Shown here: positions 30,839-40,139 of the stretch, one piece after another | Layout of the letters: each line of letters starts with the position of its first letter | Numbering within the stretch: position 1 is the stretch's first letter | NCBI GenBank assembly: GCA_903934295.1 | Contig: CAIZNI010000041.1 | Span: forward strand, 1-64,000 | From: an uncultured beta proteobacterium | Lineage (GTDB): Bacteria > Pseudomonadota > Gammaproteobacteria > Burkholderiales > Burkholderiaceae_E | DNA length: 64,000 nucleotides | Direction of reading: 5' to 3' | Program-made: the position numbers and the translations under genes | Notes under the pieces: model-generated | Told to the model about the DNA's origin: nothing | Seen by the model: only the letters and a program-made list of their open reading frames with translations | The model's database searches: none

Positions 30839-31987
30839 TCACTTTTCGTCGGCATACTGGATCCAGCCGCTTTGAAACCACTCGTGCAGTTCGGCGACCA
30901 GGGCGGATTCGGGTCCGATGTCGCGCAGCGCGCCGGCGTCGAGCAGGCGGGTGTCGGCGAAGCGGCGCAGCAGCGCGGCGCCGGTGGCCGGCAGTGCGAT
31001 CGATTCGCCGTTGATGAACAGGCGCCGGCCGCGATACGCCAGCCGGCTGCGCCGGTCGGCGCGCAGGCCGCGGGTTCGGGCCCGCGCCCACCAGGCGGGC
31101 AGGGCGGGACAGCGCGGGGGCGACTCGAACCACACGTTCGGCTTCGGTTCGGTCAGGTACCGCCCCAGGTACTCATCGATGCGCGCGCGGCTGGGTCGCC
31201 AGTCGGCCAGCCAGCCGGCCAGCGTCTCGGTCATCGGCCCGGGCAGCGCCGCGGGATGCCGGGTCGGCGCGAGGCCGCGATCGGTGTAGCGAGGGTCCGG
31301 TCCGTCGACCGAGTCGGCGCAATCGGCCAGAAAGCCGCTCAGCAGTTCGTGGCGCGACGGGGCGCGAAAGCCGATCGAGCAGGTCATGCACTCGCCGATC
31401 GCGGTGCCTTCATGGGCCCACTGCGGCGGCAGGTAGAGCATGTCGCCCGGCTCGAGCACCCACTCCTCGTCCGGCTCGAAGTTGGCGAGGATGCGCAGTG
31501 GCGCGTCGGGCACCAGTTCGGGCGGGCGCGGCGCGCCGATCCGCCAGCGACGCCGGCCTTGCACCTGCAGCAGGAACACGTCGTAGGAGTCCAGGTGAGG
31601 GCCGACACCGCCGCCATCGGTGGCGAAGCTGATCATCAGGTCGTCCAGCCGGGCATCGGGCAGGAATCGAAACTGCGACAGCAGCGCGTGCGCCGCATCG
31701 CTGTGGGCCTCCACGCCCTGCACCAGCAGCGACCAGGCGCGCCGGGTGCGTGGGGGCAGGTCGTCGGGGTCGAAGGGACCGCGCGCCAGTTGCCAGCGTC
31801 GGGCGCGCTGGCTGACCAGACGCGACTCCACGTCGTCGCGGCTGGCCAGTTCGAAGAGCGCCTCGGGGGACAGGGGCGGGCTGACATCGGGCAGGGCGGC
31901 GCGGATCAGCAGCGGTCGGCGCTGCCAGTGCCGGCGCATGAACTGTTCTACACTCACGCCGCCGAGCGGTGGTTTGATGGTTCGCAT
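30839..31987 (-). CDS. roxA: Ribosomal oxygenase RoxA-like (L16 arginine hydroxylase), JmjC/cupin
   Basis: 382 residues. JmjC-type 2-oxoglutarate/Fe(II) oxygenase: HxD motif HLDSYD (His131, Asp133), distal His192 in PPQWAHEG. N-terminal QRRPLLIRAA and the C-terminal winged-helix part match the YcfD/RoxA family, which hydroxylates Arg81 of ribosomal protein L16 (uL16) in E. coli. It is divergent from the SlyD-like gene 25 bp away. I am confident of the fold and fairly sure of the role. Confidence 0.87.
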   Translation of the reverse strand: MRTIKPPLGGVSVEQFMRRHWQRRPLLIRAALPDVSPPLSPEALFELASRDDVESRLVSQRARRWQLARGPFDPDDLPPRTRRAWSLLVQGVEAHSDAAHALLSQFRFLPDARLDDLMISFATDGGGVGPHLDSYDVFLLQVQGRRRWRIGAPRPPELVPDAPLRILANFEPDEEWVLEPGDMLYLPPQWAHEGTAIGECMTCSIGFRAPSRHELLSGFLADCADSVDGPDPRYTDRGLAPTRHPAALPGPMTETLAGWLADWRPSRARIDEYLGRYLTEPKPNVWFESPPRCPALPAWWARARTRGLRADRRSRLAYRGRRLFINGESIALPATGAALLRRFADTRLLDAGALRDIGPESALVAELHEWFQSGWIQYADEK

Positions 31988-32012
31988 GGCGACCGATTAT
32001 AGGGAGACGTCG

Positions 32013-32543
32013 ATGGTGGTGGGTGATGGGATGTGGGTCACGGTGCGTTACCGGCTCTTCGACTCCCAGGGTGAGCCGCTCGAGGAAGCCGAGCGCGAGC
32101 TGACCTATCTGCAGGGCGGGTTCGGGTCGGTGTTCCCGAAGATCGAGGAGGCGCTCGTCGGACAGGCCCAGGGCCATGTCGCGACCGTCTACCTGGAGCC
32201 CGATGACGGCTTCGGTGATTACGACGCCGAGCGGGTCAATCTGGCGCCGCGTTCGGACTTTCCGGATGAACTCGAGGTCGGGATGACCTTCGAGGGGATG
32301 CCGGGCGACAGCGATTCCGATGGCGAGCTGTACACCGTCACCGACATCACCGAGGACGCGGTGGTCCTCGATGGCAACCATCCGCTGGCCGGCATGGCTT
32401 TGCGCTTCGAGCTCAAGGTGACCGAGGTGCGCCAGGCCAGCGACGAGGAAATCGAGCAGGAGCGCCTGGCCGCGCAGGCCGACGAGGATGACGACGAGTT
32501 CGGCTCGGCCGAGGCGGCGCGCGAGAAGCATCGGCTGCATTGA
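32013..32543 (+). CDS. SlyD/FKBP-type peptidyl-prolyl isomerase
   Basis: 176 residues. FKBP domain with an IF (insert-in-flap) chaperone insertion, as in SlyD: YRLFDSQGEPLEEAE, then LQGGFGSVFPKIEEAL, EPDDGFGDYD and NHPLAGMALRFELKV. The C-terminus is acidic rather than His/Cys-rich, so strong nickel binding like E. coli SlyD is less likely. I chose the ATG at 32013, six bases after AGGGAG; an in-frame ATG at 31986 is possible. The stop TGA lies in the first unit of a 5 x 14-bp repeat. Confidence 0.87.
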   Translation: MVVGDGMWVTVRYRLFDSQGEPLEEAERELTYLQGGFGSVFPKIEEALVGQAQGHVATVYLEPDDGFGDYDAERVNLAPRSDFPDELEVGMTFEGMPGDSDSDGELYTVTDITEDAVVLDGNHPLAGMALRFELKVTEVRQASDEEIEQERLAAQADEDDDEFGSAEAAREKHRLH

Positions 32544-32605
32544 GCGGGTTGCACTGAGCAGGCTGCATTGAGTGGGCTGCACTGAGCAAGCTGCACTGAG
32601 CGGTC
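32536..32605. repeat. Five-copy 14-bp minisatellite starting at the slyD stop codon
   Basis: Units of the form TGCAYTGAGYRRGY at 32536, 32550, 32564, 32578 and 32592, each 14 bp, with single substitutions. The TGA of unit one (32541-32543) ends the PPIase gene. Each unit brings another TGA. Confidence 0.9.
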
Positions 32606-32640
32606 GCGGTTTCCGCCAAGCCGGCGGCCTGCCGACACCA

Positions 32641-32667
32641 GGCCTCGGGGTCATGCCCCTGAGGCCC
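32641..32667. terminator. Likely terminator between convergent genes
   Basis: GGCCTCGGGG - TCAT - GCCCCTGAGGCC forms a GC-rich stem with one bulged A, then CTTCTTC. It lies between the slyD repeat and the end of the metallophosphoesterase gene. The U tract is weak. Confidence 0.5.
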
Positions 32668-32671
32668 TTCT

Positions 32672-33829
32672 TCAATATTTCGATTCGACCGCCAGCTGGC
32701 GGGCGGTGATCACGAATCTTGCCGGCTCCGTCGGTGGCACGCTGACCCGCACCCAGGCCGCCGAGCGGGGCGTGCCGAAGCATTCCACTCGGGTCAGCTG
32801 CCGGATCCGGCGGCCGGCGGCATCGCGCAGCGGCTGGTCGATCTGGAACGAATGCGTGTCCCCGTGCAGCAGCAGGATCGGCAGCGGGCAGACCCGTGCG
32901 AGTTCGCGCAGGCCGGCGCGCCAGCCCGCATAGGCGTCGTCCGGGTCATGGGGAGCGATCGGCGGCCGATCGGCGGGGTCGCGCTCGAACCCGGGGTTGG
33001 CGTGGCTCGCGACCACCAGCGCCCGCGCCTGGCGAGCCTGCGCCCAGGCGGGCGCCTGGGCCAGCCACTGGCGCACCGCGATCATGCGCTGCGCGTTGGC
33101 CTGCTGCAGCCGTGTGTCGTTGCTGGTGGCGTTTCGGCTGCCCGGCAGATTTACCGTGAGGAAGGCGACACCCTGTTGCAGCCAGCGGGCGTGTTCCGGG
33201 AAGGGCGGCGAGCCGGGCGTCTGCGATTGCCGCTCGAAGGCGTCGAAGCCGGCTCTGGGGGGCGGGGGCGCCTCATGGAACAGCCGGCGCAGCAGGGCCA
33301 GGCGGTCCAGCGGATCGAAGCCGCCCGCCGGTGCGCGGATGCAGTCGACCCACTCATTGTCGCCGGGCACGAAGAACACCGGTCGCGGCGAGGCTCTCAG
33401 CAGTGCGTGACGGCGCCGCAGCAGGTCGTCGGAACAGCTCTCCCAGCCGCTCTTCAGGTCCCCCAGGTGCAGCACGAAGGCCACATCTGCCTCCTGGGCG
33501 GCCAGCACCTGGGTGAGCGTGCGCTCTTCGAGATGGCTGTAGGGCGTGTCGCCGATGACGGTGAAGGCCAGGGGCTGCGGCGCCGCCTGAACCGGTGGCG
33601 CGGCGTGACCCGCCTCTGATGAGGCCGCGGGGCCCGCCGCCGATGAGACCGTCGAGCCCCACGCCGATGAGACCGTCGAGCCCGACGCCGATGAGACCGT
33701 CGAGCCCGACGCCGAGCCCGCCGCCGAGCCCGCCGCCGATGAGACCCCCGAGCCGGCGACAGCCCCCGAGGCGGCCGCCAGCGCCAGCGGCAGCCGCAGC
33801 CAGCGCCGGCGCGCCGCGGTCTCAGTCAT
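32672..33829 (-). CDS. Secreted metallophosphoesterase with repetitive N-terminal linker
   Basis: 385 residues. The start ATG (33827-33829) overlaps the mutS stop by eight bases. A basic, hydrophobic N-terminus ([20 protein letters not shown]) looks like a signal peptide, followed by a Ser/Ala/Gly/Val linker with repeated GSTVSSA units (coded by 24-bp repeats). The catalytic domain begins near residue 88: [37 protein letters not shown] and [10 protein letters not shown] match calcineurin-like metallophosphoesterase motifs in order. Probably periplasmic or surface phosphatase/phosphodiesterase. Substrate unknown. Confidence 0.85.
   Translation of the reverse strand: MTETAARRRWLRLPLALAAASGAVAGSGVSSAAGSAAGSASGSTVSSASGSTVSSAWGSTVSSAAGPAASSEAGHAAPPVQAAPQPLAFTVIGDTPYSHLEERTLTQVLAAQEADVAFVLHLGDLKSGWESCSDDLLRRRHALLRASPRPVFFVPGDNEWVDCIRAPAGGFDPLDRLALLRRLFHEAPPPPRAGFDAFERQSQTPGSPPFPEHARWLQQGVAFLTVNLPGSRNATSNDTRLQQANAQRMIAVRQWLAQAPAWAQARQARALVVASHANPGFERDPADRPPIAPHDPDDAYAGWRAGLRELARVCPLPILLLHGDTHSFQIDQPLRDAAGRRIRQLTRVECFGTPRSAAWVRVSVPPTEPARFVITARQLAVESKY
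33639..33710. repeat. 3 x 24-bp tandem repeat inside the metallophosphoesterase linker
   Basis: Units starting GCCGATGAGACCGTCGAGCC at 33639, 33663 and 33687, nearly identical (one or two differences each), code for GSTVSSA-type octapeptides. In-frame unit length allows copy-number change without frameshift. Confidence 0.9.
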
Positions 33830-36506
33830 CGGCCAGTCGGCTGCGCAGCTCGTAGAGCAGATCCAGCGCACCGCGCGGCGTGAGCTCGTCGGGCTGCAGC
33901 GTCGCGAGTCGGGCGAGCACCATGCGTTGCGCATCGCTCGTCGCAGGGCCCTGAGCGGACACAGGCTCGGCGAGCGGTTCGGCCGGCTCGGTGAACTCGG
34001 CCGGCGGCTCGGCGGCGAACAGGTCGATCTGGGTCTCGTCGGCGCGCGCCTGCTGCTCCAGCTGCTCGAGCAGCAGTCCGGCCGAGCGCACCACCGGCGC
34101 CGGCAGGCCCGCGAGGCGCGCCACCTGCAGGCCGTAGCTGCGGCTGGCCGGTCCGTCGCGCACTTCGTGCAGGAAGGCGATGCCACCGCGATGCTCGACC
34201 GCAGCCAGATGGCGATTGAGGACCCCGGCATGGCGCTGTGCGAGGCGGGTGAGCTCGAAGTAGTGGGTGGCGAACAGGGTGAACGCGCGGTTGTGGGCGA
34301 TCAGACGCGCGGCGATCGCGTGCGCCAGCGACAGCCCGTCGAAGGTCGAGGTGCCACGGCCGATCTCGTCCATCAGCACCAGCGAGCGATCGGTGGCGGC
34401 ATTCAGGATCGCGGCCGCCTCGGTCATCTCGACCATGAAGGTCGAGCGCCCGCCCGCCAGGTCGTCCGAGGCGCCGATGCGGGTGAAGATCCGGTCGATC
34501 GGGCCGAGCCGGCAGGCCTGCGCCGGCACCCAGCTGCCGCAGTAGGCCAGCAGCACGATCAGCGCGGTCTGCCGCATGTAGGTCGATTTGCCGCCCATGT
34601 TCGGACCGGTCAGCACGACCATCCGGTGGCGTTCGTCGAGCACGCAGTCGTTGGGCACGAAGCGCTCGACGCTGGCCTGAACCACCGGGTGGCAGCCGCC
34701 GCGGATCTCGATGCCGGGCATGGTGGTGAACTCGGGCGCGACCCAGCCCAGGGCCTGCGCCCGCAGCGCGAAATTGGCGAGCACGTCGATCTCGGCGATC
34801 GCCCGGCCGATCGTCTGCCAGCCGCTCACCGAGTCGGCCAGCGCATCGAGCAGCGTCTCGTAGAGCGCGCGTTCGCGGGCCAGCGCCCGTTCGCGGGCCG
34901 ACAGCGCCTTGTCCTCGAAGGCCTTCAGTTCGGGCGTGATGTAGCGCTCGGCGTTCTTGAGCGTCTGGCGGCGCCGGTACTCGGTGGGGACCTTGTCGGA
35001 CTGGCCGTTGCTGATCTCGATGAAGAAGCCGTGCACGCTGTTGAAGCCGACGCGCAGGTTGGCGATGCCGGTGCGCTCGCGCTCGGCGGTTTCCATGCGG
35101 GCGAGGAAGGCGTCGCAGCCTTGGTCGATCGCGCGCAGTTCGTCGAGCGCGGCGTCGTGTCCGGTGCGAAAGATCCCGCCCTCGCGCACCAGCGCGGCCG
35201 GCTCGTCGAGCAGCGCCTGGCGCAGGCAGTCGACCGCGTCCGGTGGCAGGCGCAGGACCGCGAGCGCCTCGCCGAACGAATCGGCCACCGGCGCCAGCAG
35301 GTCGGCGATCGCGGCCACGCTGTCGGCGGCATCGCGCAGCGCCGCCAGCTCGCGCGGGCGCACATTGCGCAGCGCGATCCGGGCGGCCAGCCGCTCGAAG
35401 TCCACGCAGCGCGCCAGCACTGGCGCCAGCGCGCCGGCCAGCCCCTGGTTCAGCGCCGCGATCCGGCGGTGGCGATCGGCGGCCGCCGCCTGCGAGCGCA
35501 GCGGTGTCTGCAGCCAGGCGCGCAGCCGGCGCGCGCCCGCGCTGGTGGCGCAGCGATCGAGCACCGACAGCAGGGTCGGCGCGGCATCGCCGCGCAGCGT
35601 CTCGACGACTTCCAGGTTGCGTCGCGCCACGGGATCGAGCACCAGCAACTCGTCGCCGTGGTGGACCCGCAGCCCCTGCAGGTGCGACGGCGCGCGGCCC
35701 TGGGTGCGGCTCACATACTCGATGAGGGCGCCGGCGGCACCGACCGCGGCCGGCACGTCGTTGGCACCGAACCCGGCCAGATCGGCCACCTTGAGCACAT
35801 CGGCCAGCTGGCGGCGCGCCCGGATCTCGTCGAACTGCCAGTCGGGCGCCCGCGCCACCGCGACATCGCGCATGCATTCGCTGCCCGAGTGGCGCGCGAG
35901 CGTGGCGGCGATGTCCCAGGACTCGGGTGTGACGATCTCGGCCGGGCGCAGGCGTTCGATCTCGCCGGGCAGTCCCTGGGCATCGGACTGGGCCAGCCAG
36001 CACTCGCCGCTGGCCAGCGACAACCAGGCCAGCCCATAGCCCTTGCCCTGCGCATGCACCGCCATCAGCAGGCGTTCCTCGCGCTCGGGCAGCAGGCTCG
36101 CGTCGGTCAGGGTGCCCGGGGTCACGATGCGGGTCACCCGCCGCTCGACCGGCCCCTTGCTGGTCGCCGGGTCGCCGATCTGCTCACAGATCGCCACCGA
36201 CTCGCCGACCCGGATCAGTCGCGCGAGGTATTGCTCCAGCGAGTGCACCGGCACCCCGGCCATCGGGATCGGCTGTCCCGCCGACACGCCGCGCCGGGTC
36301 AGCGTGATGCCCAGCAACCGGGCGGCGCGCTGCGCGTCGTCGTGGAAGAGCTCGTAGAAATCGCCCATCCGGTAGAACAGCAGCAGATGGGCGTGGTCGG
36401 CCTTGATGCGCAGGTACTGCTGCATCATGGGGGTGTGTCCCGAGAAGTCTTGCGTTTCCCTCTGGGCAGTCACTTGTTTTTCGTCGTTTTCAGAGGGAGA
36501 TGTCAT
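33822..36506 (-). CDS. mutS: DNA mismatch repair protein MutS
   Basis: 894 residues, full length. Mismatch-binding N-terminal motif [10 protein letters not shown] (the Phe-x-Glu reads through FYELF); ATPase Walker [10 protein letters not shown], Walker [17 protein letters not shown] and the signature ALSLAHAIA region. It recognises mismatches and recruits MutL. Start at the ATG 36504-36506 with a poor ribosome site (AAAAAG); an internal ATG at residues 27-28 is less likely since the sequence before it (HTPMMQQYL) is conserved. Upstream DNA contains an IS66-type remnant, which may have changed the promoter. Confidence 0.97.
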   Translation of the reverse strand: MTSPSENDEKQVTAQRETQDFSGHTPMMQQYLRIKADHAHLLLFYRMGDFYELFHDDAQRAARLLGITLTRRGVSAGQPIPMAGVPVHSLEQYLARLIRVGESVAICEQIGDPATSKGPVERRVTRIVTPGTLTDASLLPEREERLLMAVHAQGKGYGLAWLSLASGECWLAQSDAQGLPGEIERLRPAEIVTPESWDIAATLARHSGSECMRDVAVARAPDWQFDEIRARRQLADVLKVADLAGFGANDVPAAVGAAGALIEYVSRTQGRAPSHLQGLRVHHGDELLVLDPVARRNLEVVETLRGDAAPTLLSVLDRCATSAGARRLRAWLQTPLRSQAAAADRHRRIAALNQGLAGALAPVLARCVDFERLAARIALRNVRPRELAALRDAADSVAAIADLLAPVADSFGEALAVLRLPPDAVDCLRQALLDEPAALVREGGIFRTGHDAALDELRAIDQGCDAFLARMETAERERTGIANLRVGFNSVHGFFIEISNGQSDKVPTEYRRRQTLKNAERYITPELKAFEDKALSARERALARERALYETLLDALADSVSGWQTIGRAIAEIDVLANFALRAQALGWVAPEFTTMPGIEIRGGCHPVVQASVERFVPNDCVLDERHRMVVLTGPNMGGKSTYMRQTALIVLLAYCGSWVPAQACRLGPIDRIFTRIGASDDLAGGRSTFMVEMTEAAAILNAATDRSLVLMDEIGRGTSTFDGLSLAHAIAARLIAHNRAFTLFATHYFELTRLAQRHAGVLNRHLAAVEHRGGIAFLHEVRDGPASRSYGLQVARLAGLPAPVVRSAGLLLEQLEQQARADETQIDLFAAEPPAEFTEPAEPLAEPVSAQGPATSDAQRMVLARLATLQPDELTPRGALDLLYELRSRLADD

Positions 36507-36657
36507 CTTTTTCTATCGAATCATGTTTTCCTGTGGTGTGACTGTAACGCGCCATGTCGATCCGCCCAGTTTTTCGCCAAGTGACATGAGAGGGGCCGAC
36601 ATGAAGCTTGAGCTGTCCAAGCCCTCTCGGGAAAAAGCTCGCAGGGTGACGATCGGG

Positions 36658-36981
36658 TCAGAGATCTCGAGACGCTTCCGGCGCCGCTGGCGTGGGCAAT
36701 GGCATCGGTAAAAAGGCCAGCGTCGAGTCTGACGCCCATGCAGAAGATGGCGAGCGTGCCTTCGGTGCCCGGGCATGTCCGGATGGCGCCTCGTTTACCC
36801 AGCGCCGAACCAGATTGGCGTTGAAGCCGTCGGCCATCGCGACCGCGGCGATCGATACGCCGGAGTGGCCGCAGGCCTTCACCCTCTCGGTGCGCAAATC
36901 AAGCCGCTGGGCCGGCGAGCCGGGACCGATACCGGGCTCGCGCGGATCGTTACCGTCTTCGGCTAAGCGCCTGTGCGCCAC
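36658..36981 (-). pseudogene. Remnant of an IS66-family TnpA/OrfA protein
   Basis: The minus-strand frame reads GVSIAAVAMADGFNANLVRRWV, the helix-turn-helix of IS66 TnpA proteins (usual form SIAAVALAHGxNANLLxxW), followed by a Pro-rich stretch FLPMPLPTPAAPEASRDL and an early stop where intact copies continue into a short C-terminal domain. The N-terminal part (RTERVKAC) is degenerate, with no ELKARV helix and no good start. No TnpB or transposase follows, and I cannot see terminal inverted repeats. A decayed insertion is the best reading. Confidence 0.6.
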
Positions 36982-37139
36982 GCGTACCTATTTCGAACGC
37001 TCGTTCCAAGCGCATGGCAACCGCTGGGCGGGCGATCTGTCGATGCTTCAGGGATTTCCGGCGCAACCGATGCGCGTAAAAAATCCTTCTTCGACCCCAT
37101 TGCCGGCACTTCAGTGATGGCAAGTCGTGCGCCGGCGGG

Positions 37140-37165
37140 GCGGCTCGCCGGGCTGGGCGAGCCGC
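37140..37165. repeat. Perfect 10-bp stem hairpin
   Basis: GCGGCTCGCC (37140-37149), six-base loop, GGCGAGCCGC (37156-37165). It is 45 bp downstream of the stop of the secreted hypothetical gene. No T run follows on either strand, so it may be a Rho-independent-like pause, a mobile-element relic or a protein site. Confidence 0.5.
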
Positions 37166-37210
37166 TACCCTTGTCGAGTCCCGTGGGCGATTGGCCTGCC
37201 GCTCGCCGGT

Positions 37211-37789
37211 TCAGGAGTAACGATTGCAGAGCTTGTGCGCCGCATCGGTTCCCTGTCCCACTGAAAGCACGAAAACAGCAGCCATGCAGGATTTGTATTT
37301 CAAGTAACCGGCATGCGCCGGGCTCGCCATCACCAGGGCGGTGAGGATGGTTTCGGCCAGCGGGCGCTGCGCATGCTTCTGGCTGCCGGACAGCACATCC
37401 GTCACGAACTCGTCGACGATGGAATCGGTCTGCTGCATCATCTTCGACGGGCCCCCCATGGTCTGGACCAGGGTCATGACATCGGCTGGTGTGCCCGATT
37501 GCTTGGCGTTCGCCAGCATCTGCTTGTCGATCTCTTCGGGCTTCTTGCCGGCCGACAGTTGGCCGTACTCGGACTTGGCCATGCCCTTGGCGGTTTGCGC
37601 CTTGCTCGAGAAGTCCTGGCGCAGGGCCTTGATCTTGGCTGCATCCAGTCCCTTGAAGCCCTGGCTTTGCGCCTGGATGAGCGTTTCCATGCTTCTCAGG
37701 ACCGGTTCGTGCGCGTTACCGGCATGGGCGGCGGTGATCGCGCCGAGGGCGAAAAGGGCGGTGGTCAGCGTGTTGCGAAGCATCGACAT
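37211..37789 (-). CDS. Secreted hypothetical protein
   Basis: 192 residues. Signal peptide (LTTALFALGAITAAHA, cleavage after AHA, about residue 23). The mature protein is helical and Lys/Gln-rich (DFSSKAQTAKGMAKSEYGQL; KKPEEIDKQMLANAKQSG) with two late cysteines (KYKSCMA and HKLCNRY) that could form a disulfide. No domain recognised. It is the last gene before the IS remnant and has no obvious operon partner (135 bp from the next gene). An ATG at 37783 is an alternative start. Confidence 0.65.
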   Translation of the reverse strand: MSMLRNTLTTALFALGAITAAHAGNAHEPVLRSMETLIQAQSQGFKGLDAAKIKALRQDFSSKAQTAKGMAKSEYGQLSAGKKPEEIDKQMLANAKQSGTPADVMTLVQTMGGPSKMMQQTDSIVDEFVTDVLSGSQKHAQRPLAETILTALVMASPAHAGYLKYKSCMAAVFVLSVGQGTDAAHKLCNRYS

Positions 37790-37924
37790 GGGGCAGCCTT
37801 TTGAAAGAGTGGTGGTCTCAATGGGGTCGGGATTGCGCGACCTGCTTTCTGAACGCAGCTCGATTCGTTTCGGATGCAGGTTGCCGATTTTATTTTTTCG
37901 GGAGACCGCGTCGCCGGAGCGTGC

Positions 37925-38920
37925 CTACTGCAGCTTGATCCCCGCCTCGCGGATCAGCTTGCCCCAGCGCTCGATCTCGCTGGCGAAGCGCACCCGGAAC
38001 TCCTCGCGGCTGCTGGCGATCACATCGAGCCCGTTGCCCTTGAGCCAGTCACGCATGGCGGGCTCCTGCAGCAGGGCGACGAACTCGCGGTTGAGCTGAT
38101 CGGCGACGGCCCTGGGGGTGGCCTTGGGCACGAAGATGCCGTACCAGACGCCCAGGTCGAAGCCCTTCACGCCGCCTTCGGCCACGGTCGGCAGCTCGGG
38201 CCAGAAGCCGCTGCGCTGACCGGTGCTGACCGCCAGCGCGCGCACCCGCCCGCCCTGCGCCAGCGTCTTGGCGGTGGTCAGGGGGTCGAAGACGAACTGC
38301 ACCTCGTTGGCCGCCAGCGCGGTCAGTGCCAGCGAGGCCCCCTTGTAGGGAACGTGCACCACATCGACCCCCGACATCGCCTTGAAGAGCTCGGAGGTCA
38401 GGTGGATGGAGGTGCCCACGCCCGGCGTGCCGAAGTTGAGCTTGCCCGGGTTGGCCCGGGCGTAGGCGACCAGATCGGCCACCGAGCGCACCGGCAGATC
38501 GAGGTTGACCAGCAGGGCGAAGGGACCGACCACCGCCAGCGTGATCGGTTCGAGGTCGCGCTGCACGTCGTAGGAGAGCTTCTTGCCGGAGACCGGGTCG
38601 ACCGCCACCGCGCCGCTGTGGAACAGGATGGTGTGTCCGTCGGGCTCTGAACGGGTCACCGCTTCGGTGCCGATCGAGCCGCCGGCGCCGCCCCGGTTGT
38701 CGATGATCACCGGCTGGCCGAGTCGTTCGGAGAGCCGCTGGCCGATGCGCCGGGCGACGATGTCCGAGGTGCCGCCAGCCGCGTAGGGCACGACGATGCG
38801 GATCGGCCGGGAGGGAAAGTCGGCTGCCACGGCGGGCAGCGCGGCACTGGCCAGCAGCCAGCCCAGTGTGGCCAGCCAGGCGGTGCGCACGAGGGCGCTC
38901 CGGCGCAGGGGGCGCCTCAT
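37925..38920 (-). CDS. Bug/TctC-type tripartite tricarboxylate receptor
   Basis: 331 residues. Signal peptide (TLGWLLASAALPAVAA), then FPSRPIRIVVPYAAGGTSD, GGAGGSIGTEAV, VHVPYKGAS and a C-terminal WGIFVP-like motif, the Bug receptor signature. These periplasmic proteins bind small carboxylates or amides and are very expanded in Burkholderiales, often without TctAB neighbours. Start ATG overlaps the SDR-epimerase stop by four bases, so the epimerase is upstream in the same operon. Ligand unknown. Confidence 0.9.
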   Translation of the reverse strand: MRRPLRRSALVRTAWLATLGWLLASAALPAVAADFPSRPIRIVVPYAAGGTSDIVARRIGQRLSERLGQPVIIDNRGGAGGSIGTEAVTRSEPDGHTILFHSGAVAVDPVSGKKLSYDVQRDLEPITLAVVGPFALLVNLDLPVRSVADLVAYARANPGKLNFGTPGVGTSIHLTSELFKAMSGVDVVHVPYKGASLALTALAANEVQFVFDPLTTAKTLAQGGRVRALAVSTGQRSGFWPELPTVAEGGVKGFDLGVWYGIFVPKATPRAVADQLNREFVALLQEPAMRDWLKGNGLDVIASSREEFRVRFASEIERWGKLIREAGIKLQ

Positions 38921-40011
38921 GAACGCTCTCCCGGGGTGGTCGGCACGCCGTCGGCCGCGCGCACGCGCGGCGTGACCCCGGCCACCGAGAGCAGCGACTC
39001 GACGCAGTCGCGCAGCGATTCGTCGAGCGGACGGAACCGGATGCCGGTCACCGCGCGGATCCGGTCGTTGCGCAGCTCGCAGCCGGCCCAGATGGCGCGC
39101 ATCTCGACCTCCCGGCGCCGGATGCCCTCGGGAAACTCGTCGGTGACCGCGGGTGTGTCGTGCCGCAGTTCGGGCAGCAGGCGGTCGATGTCGGCGCAGA
39201 TGTCTTCCACATTGCGCCGCTCGGTCGACCAGGCGAGGTAGCGTTCGCCGTTGTGGACCAGCGGGCTTTCCAGCAGCCCGATGTGGCAGTCGGCATCGTC
39301 GCGCACATCGACCGGCATCCACGGCCGGTACACGCCGGTCTGGTGGCATTCGCCCATCAGCATCTGCTCGATCAGGTGCTGCCAGGGACCCATGTCCTTC
39401 TGGTGGGCCGACTGGATCGGGCCGATGTTGTCGCCCGGGCAGCAGGCGATCGACTCCCAGCGCCCGCTGCGCTGCGCGGCCTGCGAGAACAGGCGCTCGG
39501 CGCTGACCTTGCCCATCGAATAGCCCTGGCCGCGCTGCGGCGTGCGCTTCGGATTGAGCTCATCGGGAAAGCGGTCCTCGTCGCACACCGGCCGACGGAC
39601 CAGTTCCTGCAGGTCCATTTCGGAGATCACCGCGGCGATGCTCGAGGTGACCACCACGCGGGTCACGCTGGTGGCGCGCTCGATGCTGCCGATCACGTTC
39701 GCGCAGACGCCGGCGATGTAGTCCATGTCCTTGTAGTCGCTCACGTGCGACAGGTGCGCCACGCCGTGGCAGCCCGCGAAGATCGGGTCGAAGCAGCCGG
39801 ACCGGTCGAGGTCGGCTTCGTGCAGGGTGAGCCGCCCCGAGGCGAAGGCTGGCATCGCGCGCAGAAAGCCGGTGCGCGCCGGATCGGACACCGAGCGTAC
39901 GCAGGCGCGCACCCGATAGCCCTTGTCGAGCAGCCGTCTGACCACCCAGCCGCCGACGAAGCCGGCCGCGCCGGTGACGGCGACGAGGCCGTTTTGTGGA
40001 ACTGGTGCCAT
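38917..40011 (-). CDS. NAD-dependent epimerase/dehydratase (extended SDR)
   Basis: 364 residues. NAD motif VTGAAGFVGGWVVRR near the N-terminus and catalytic YSMGK (in GYSMGKVSAE); resembles dihydroflavonol-4-reductase-like SDRs. Start is the ATG at 40009, because earlier in-frame residues are not conserved. Coupled to the TctC receptor downstream (4-bp overlap) and divergent from the enoyl-CoA hydratase gene 128 bp away. Likely a catabolic ketone/alcohol oxidoreductase; substrate unknown. Confidence 0.82.
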   Translation of the reverse strand: MAPVPQNGLVAVTGAAGFVGGWVVRRLLDKGYRVRACVRSVSDPARTGFLRAMPAFASGRLTLHEADLDRSGCFDPIFAGCHGVAHLSHVSDYKDMDYIAGVCANVIGSIERATSVTRVVVTSSIAAVISEMDLQELVRRPVCDEDRFPDELNPKRTPQRGQGYSMGKVSAERLFSQAAQRSGRWESIACCPGDNIGPIQSAHQKDMGPWQHLIEQMLMGECHQTGVYRPWMPVDVRDDADCHIGLLESPLVHNGERYLAWSTERRNVEDICADIDRLLPELRHDTPAVTDEFPEGIRRREVEMRAIWAGCELRNDRIRAVTGIRFRPLDESLRDCVESLLSVAGVTPRVRAADGVPTTPGERS

Positions 40012-40139
40012 GGATTCCCCCGATCGGGCGCCCGCCGGATGCGATCGCCCGGGCGCAATGCCCGTCGGGAAGCAGTATAAAGAGGTCATTGCCGGCGGGC
40101 GGGCCGACGGTGTGCACCCGCTTCCATGGAGACAGGCCG

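Larger units (their letters stand above)
36507..37210. other. 704-bp gap upstream of mutS with mobile-element debris
   Basis: This is the longest stretch without an intact gene. It contains the IS66 TnpA-like remnant (36658-36981), a more AT-rich patch directly before mutS (36480-36560) and a strong hairpin at 37140-37165. The remaining bases show no gene, tRNA or clear promoter that I can support. The mutS promoter must lie here. Confidence 0.6.

Noticed and set aside
36692-37117. Plus-strand 141-codon frame in the mutS upstream gap
   Set aside because: It is antisense to the IS66-like remnant and has no family signal.
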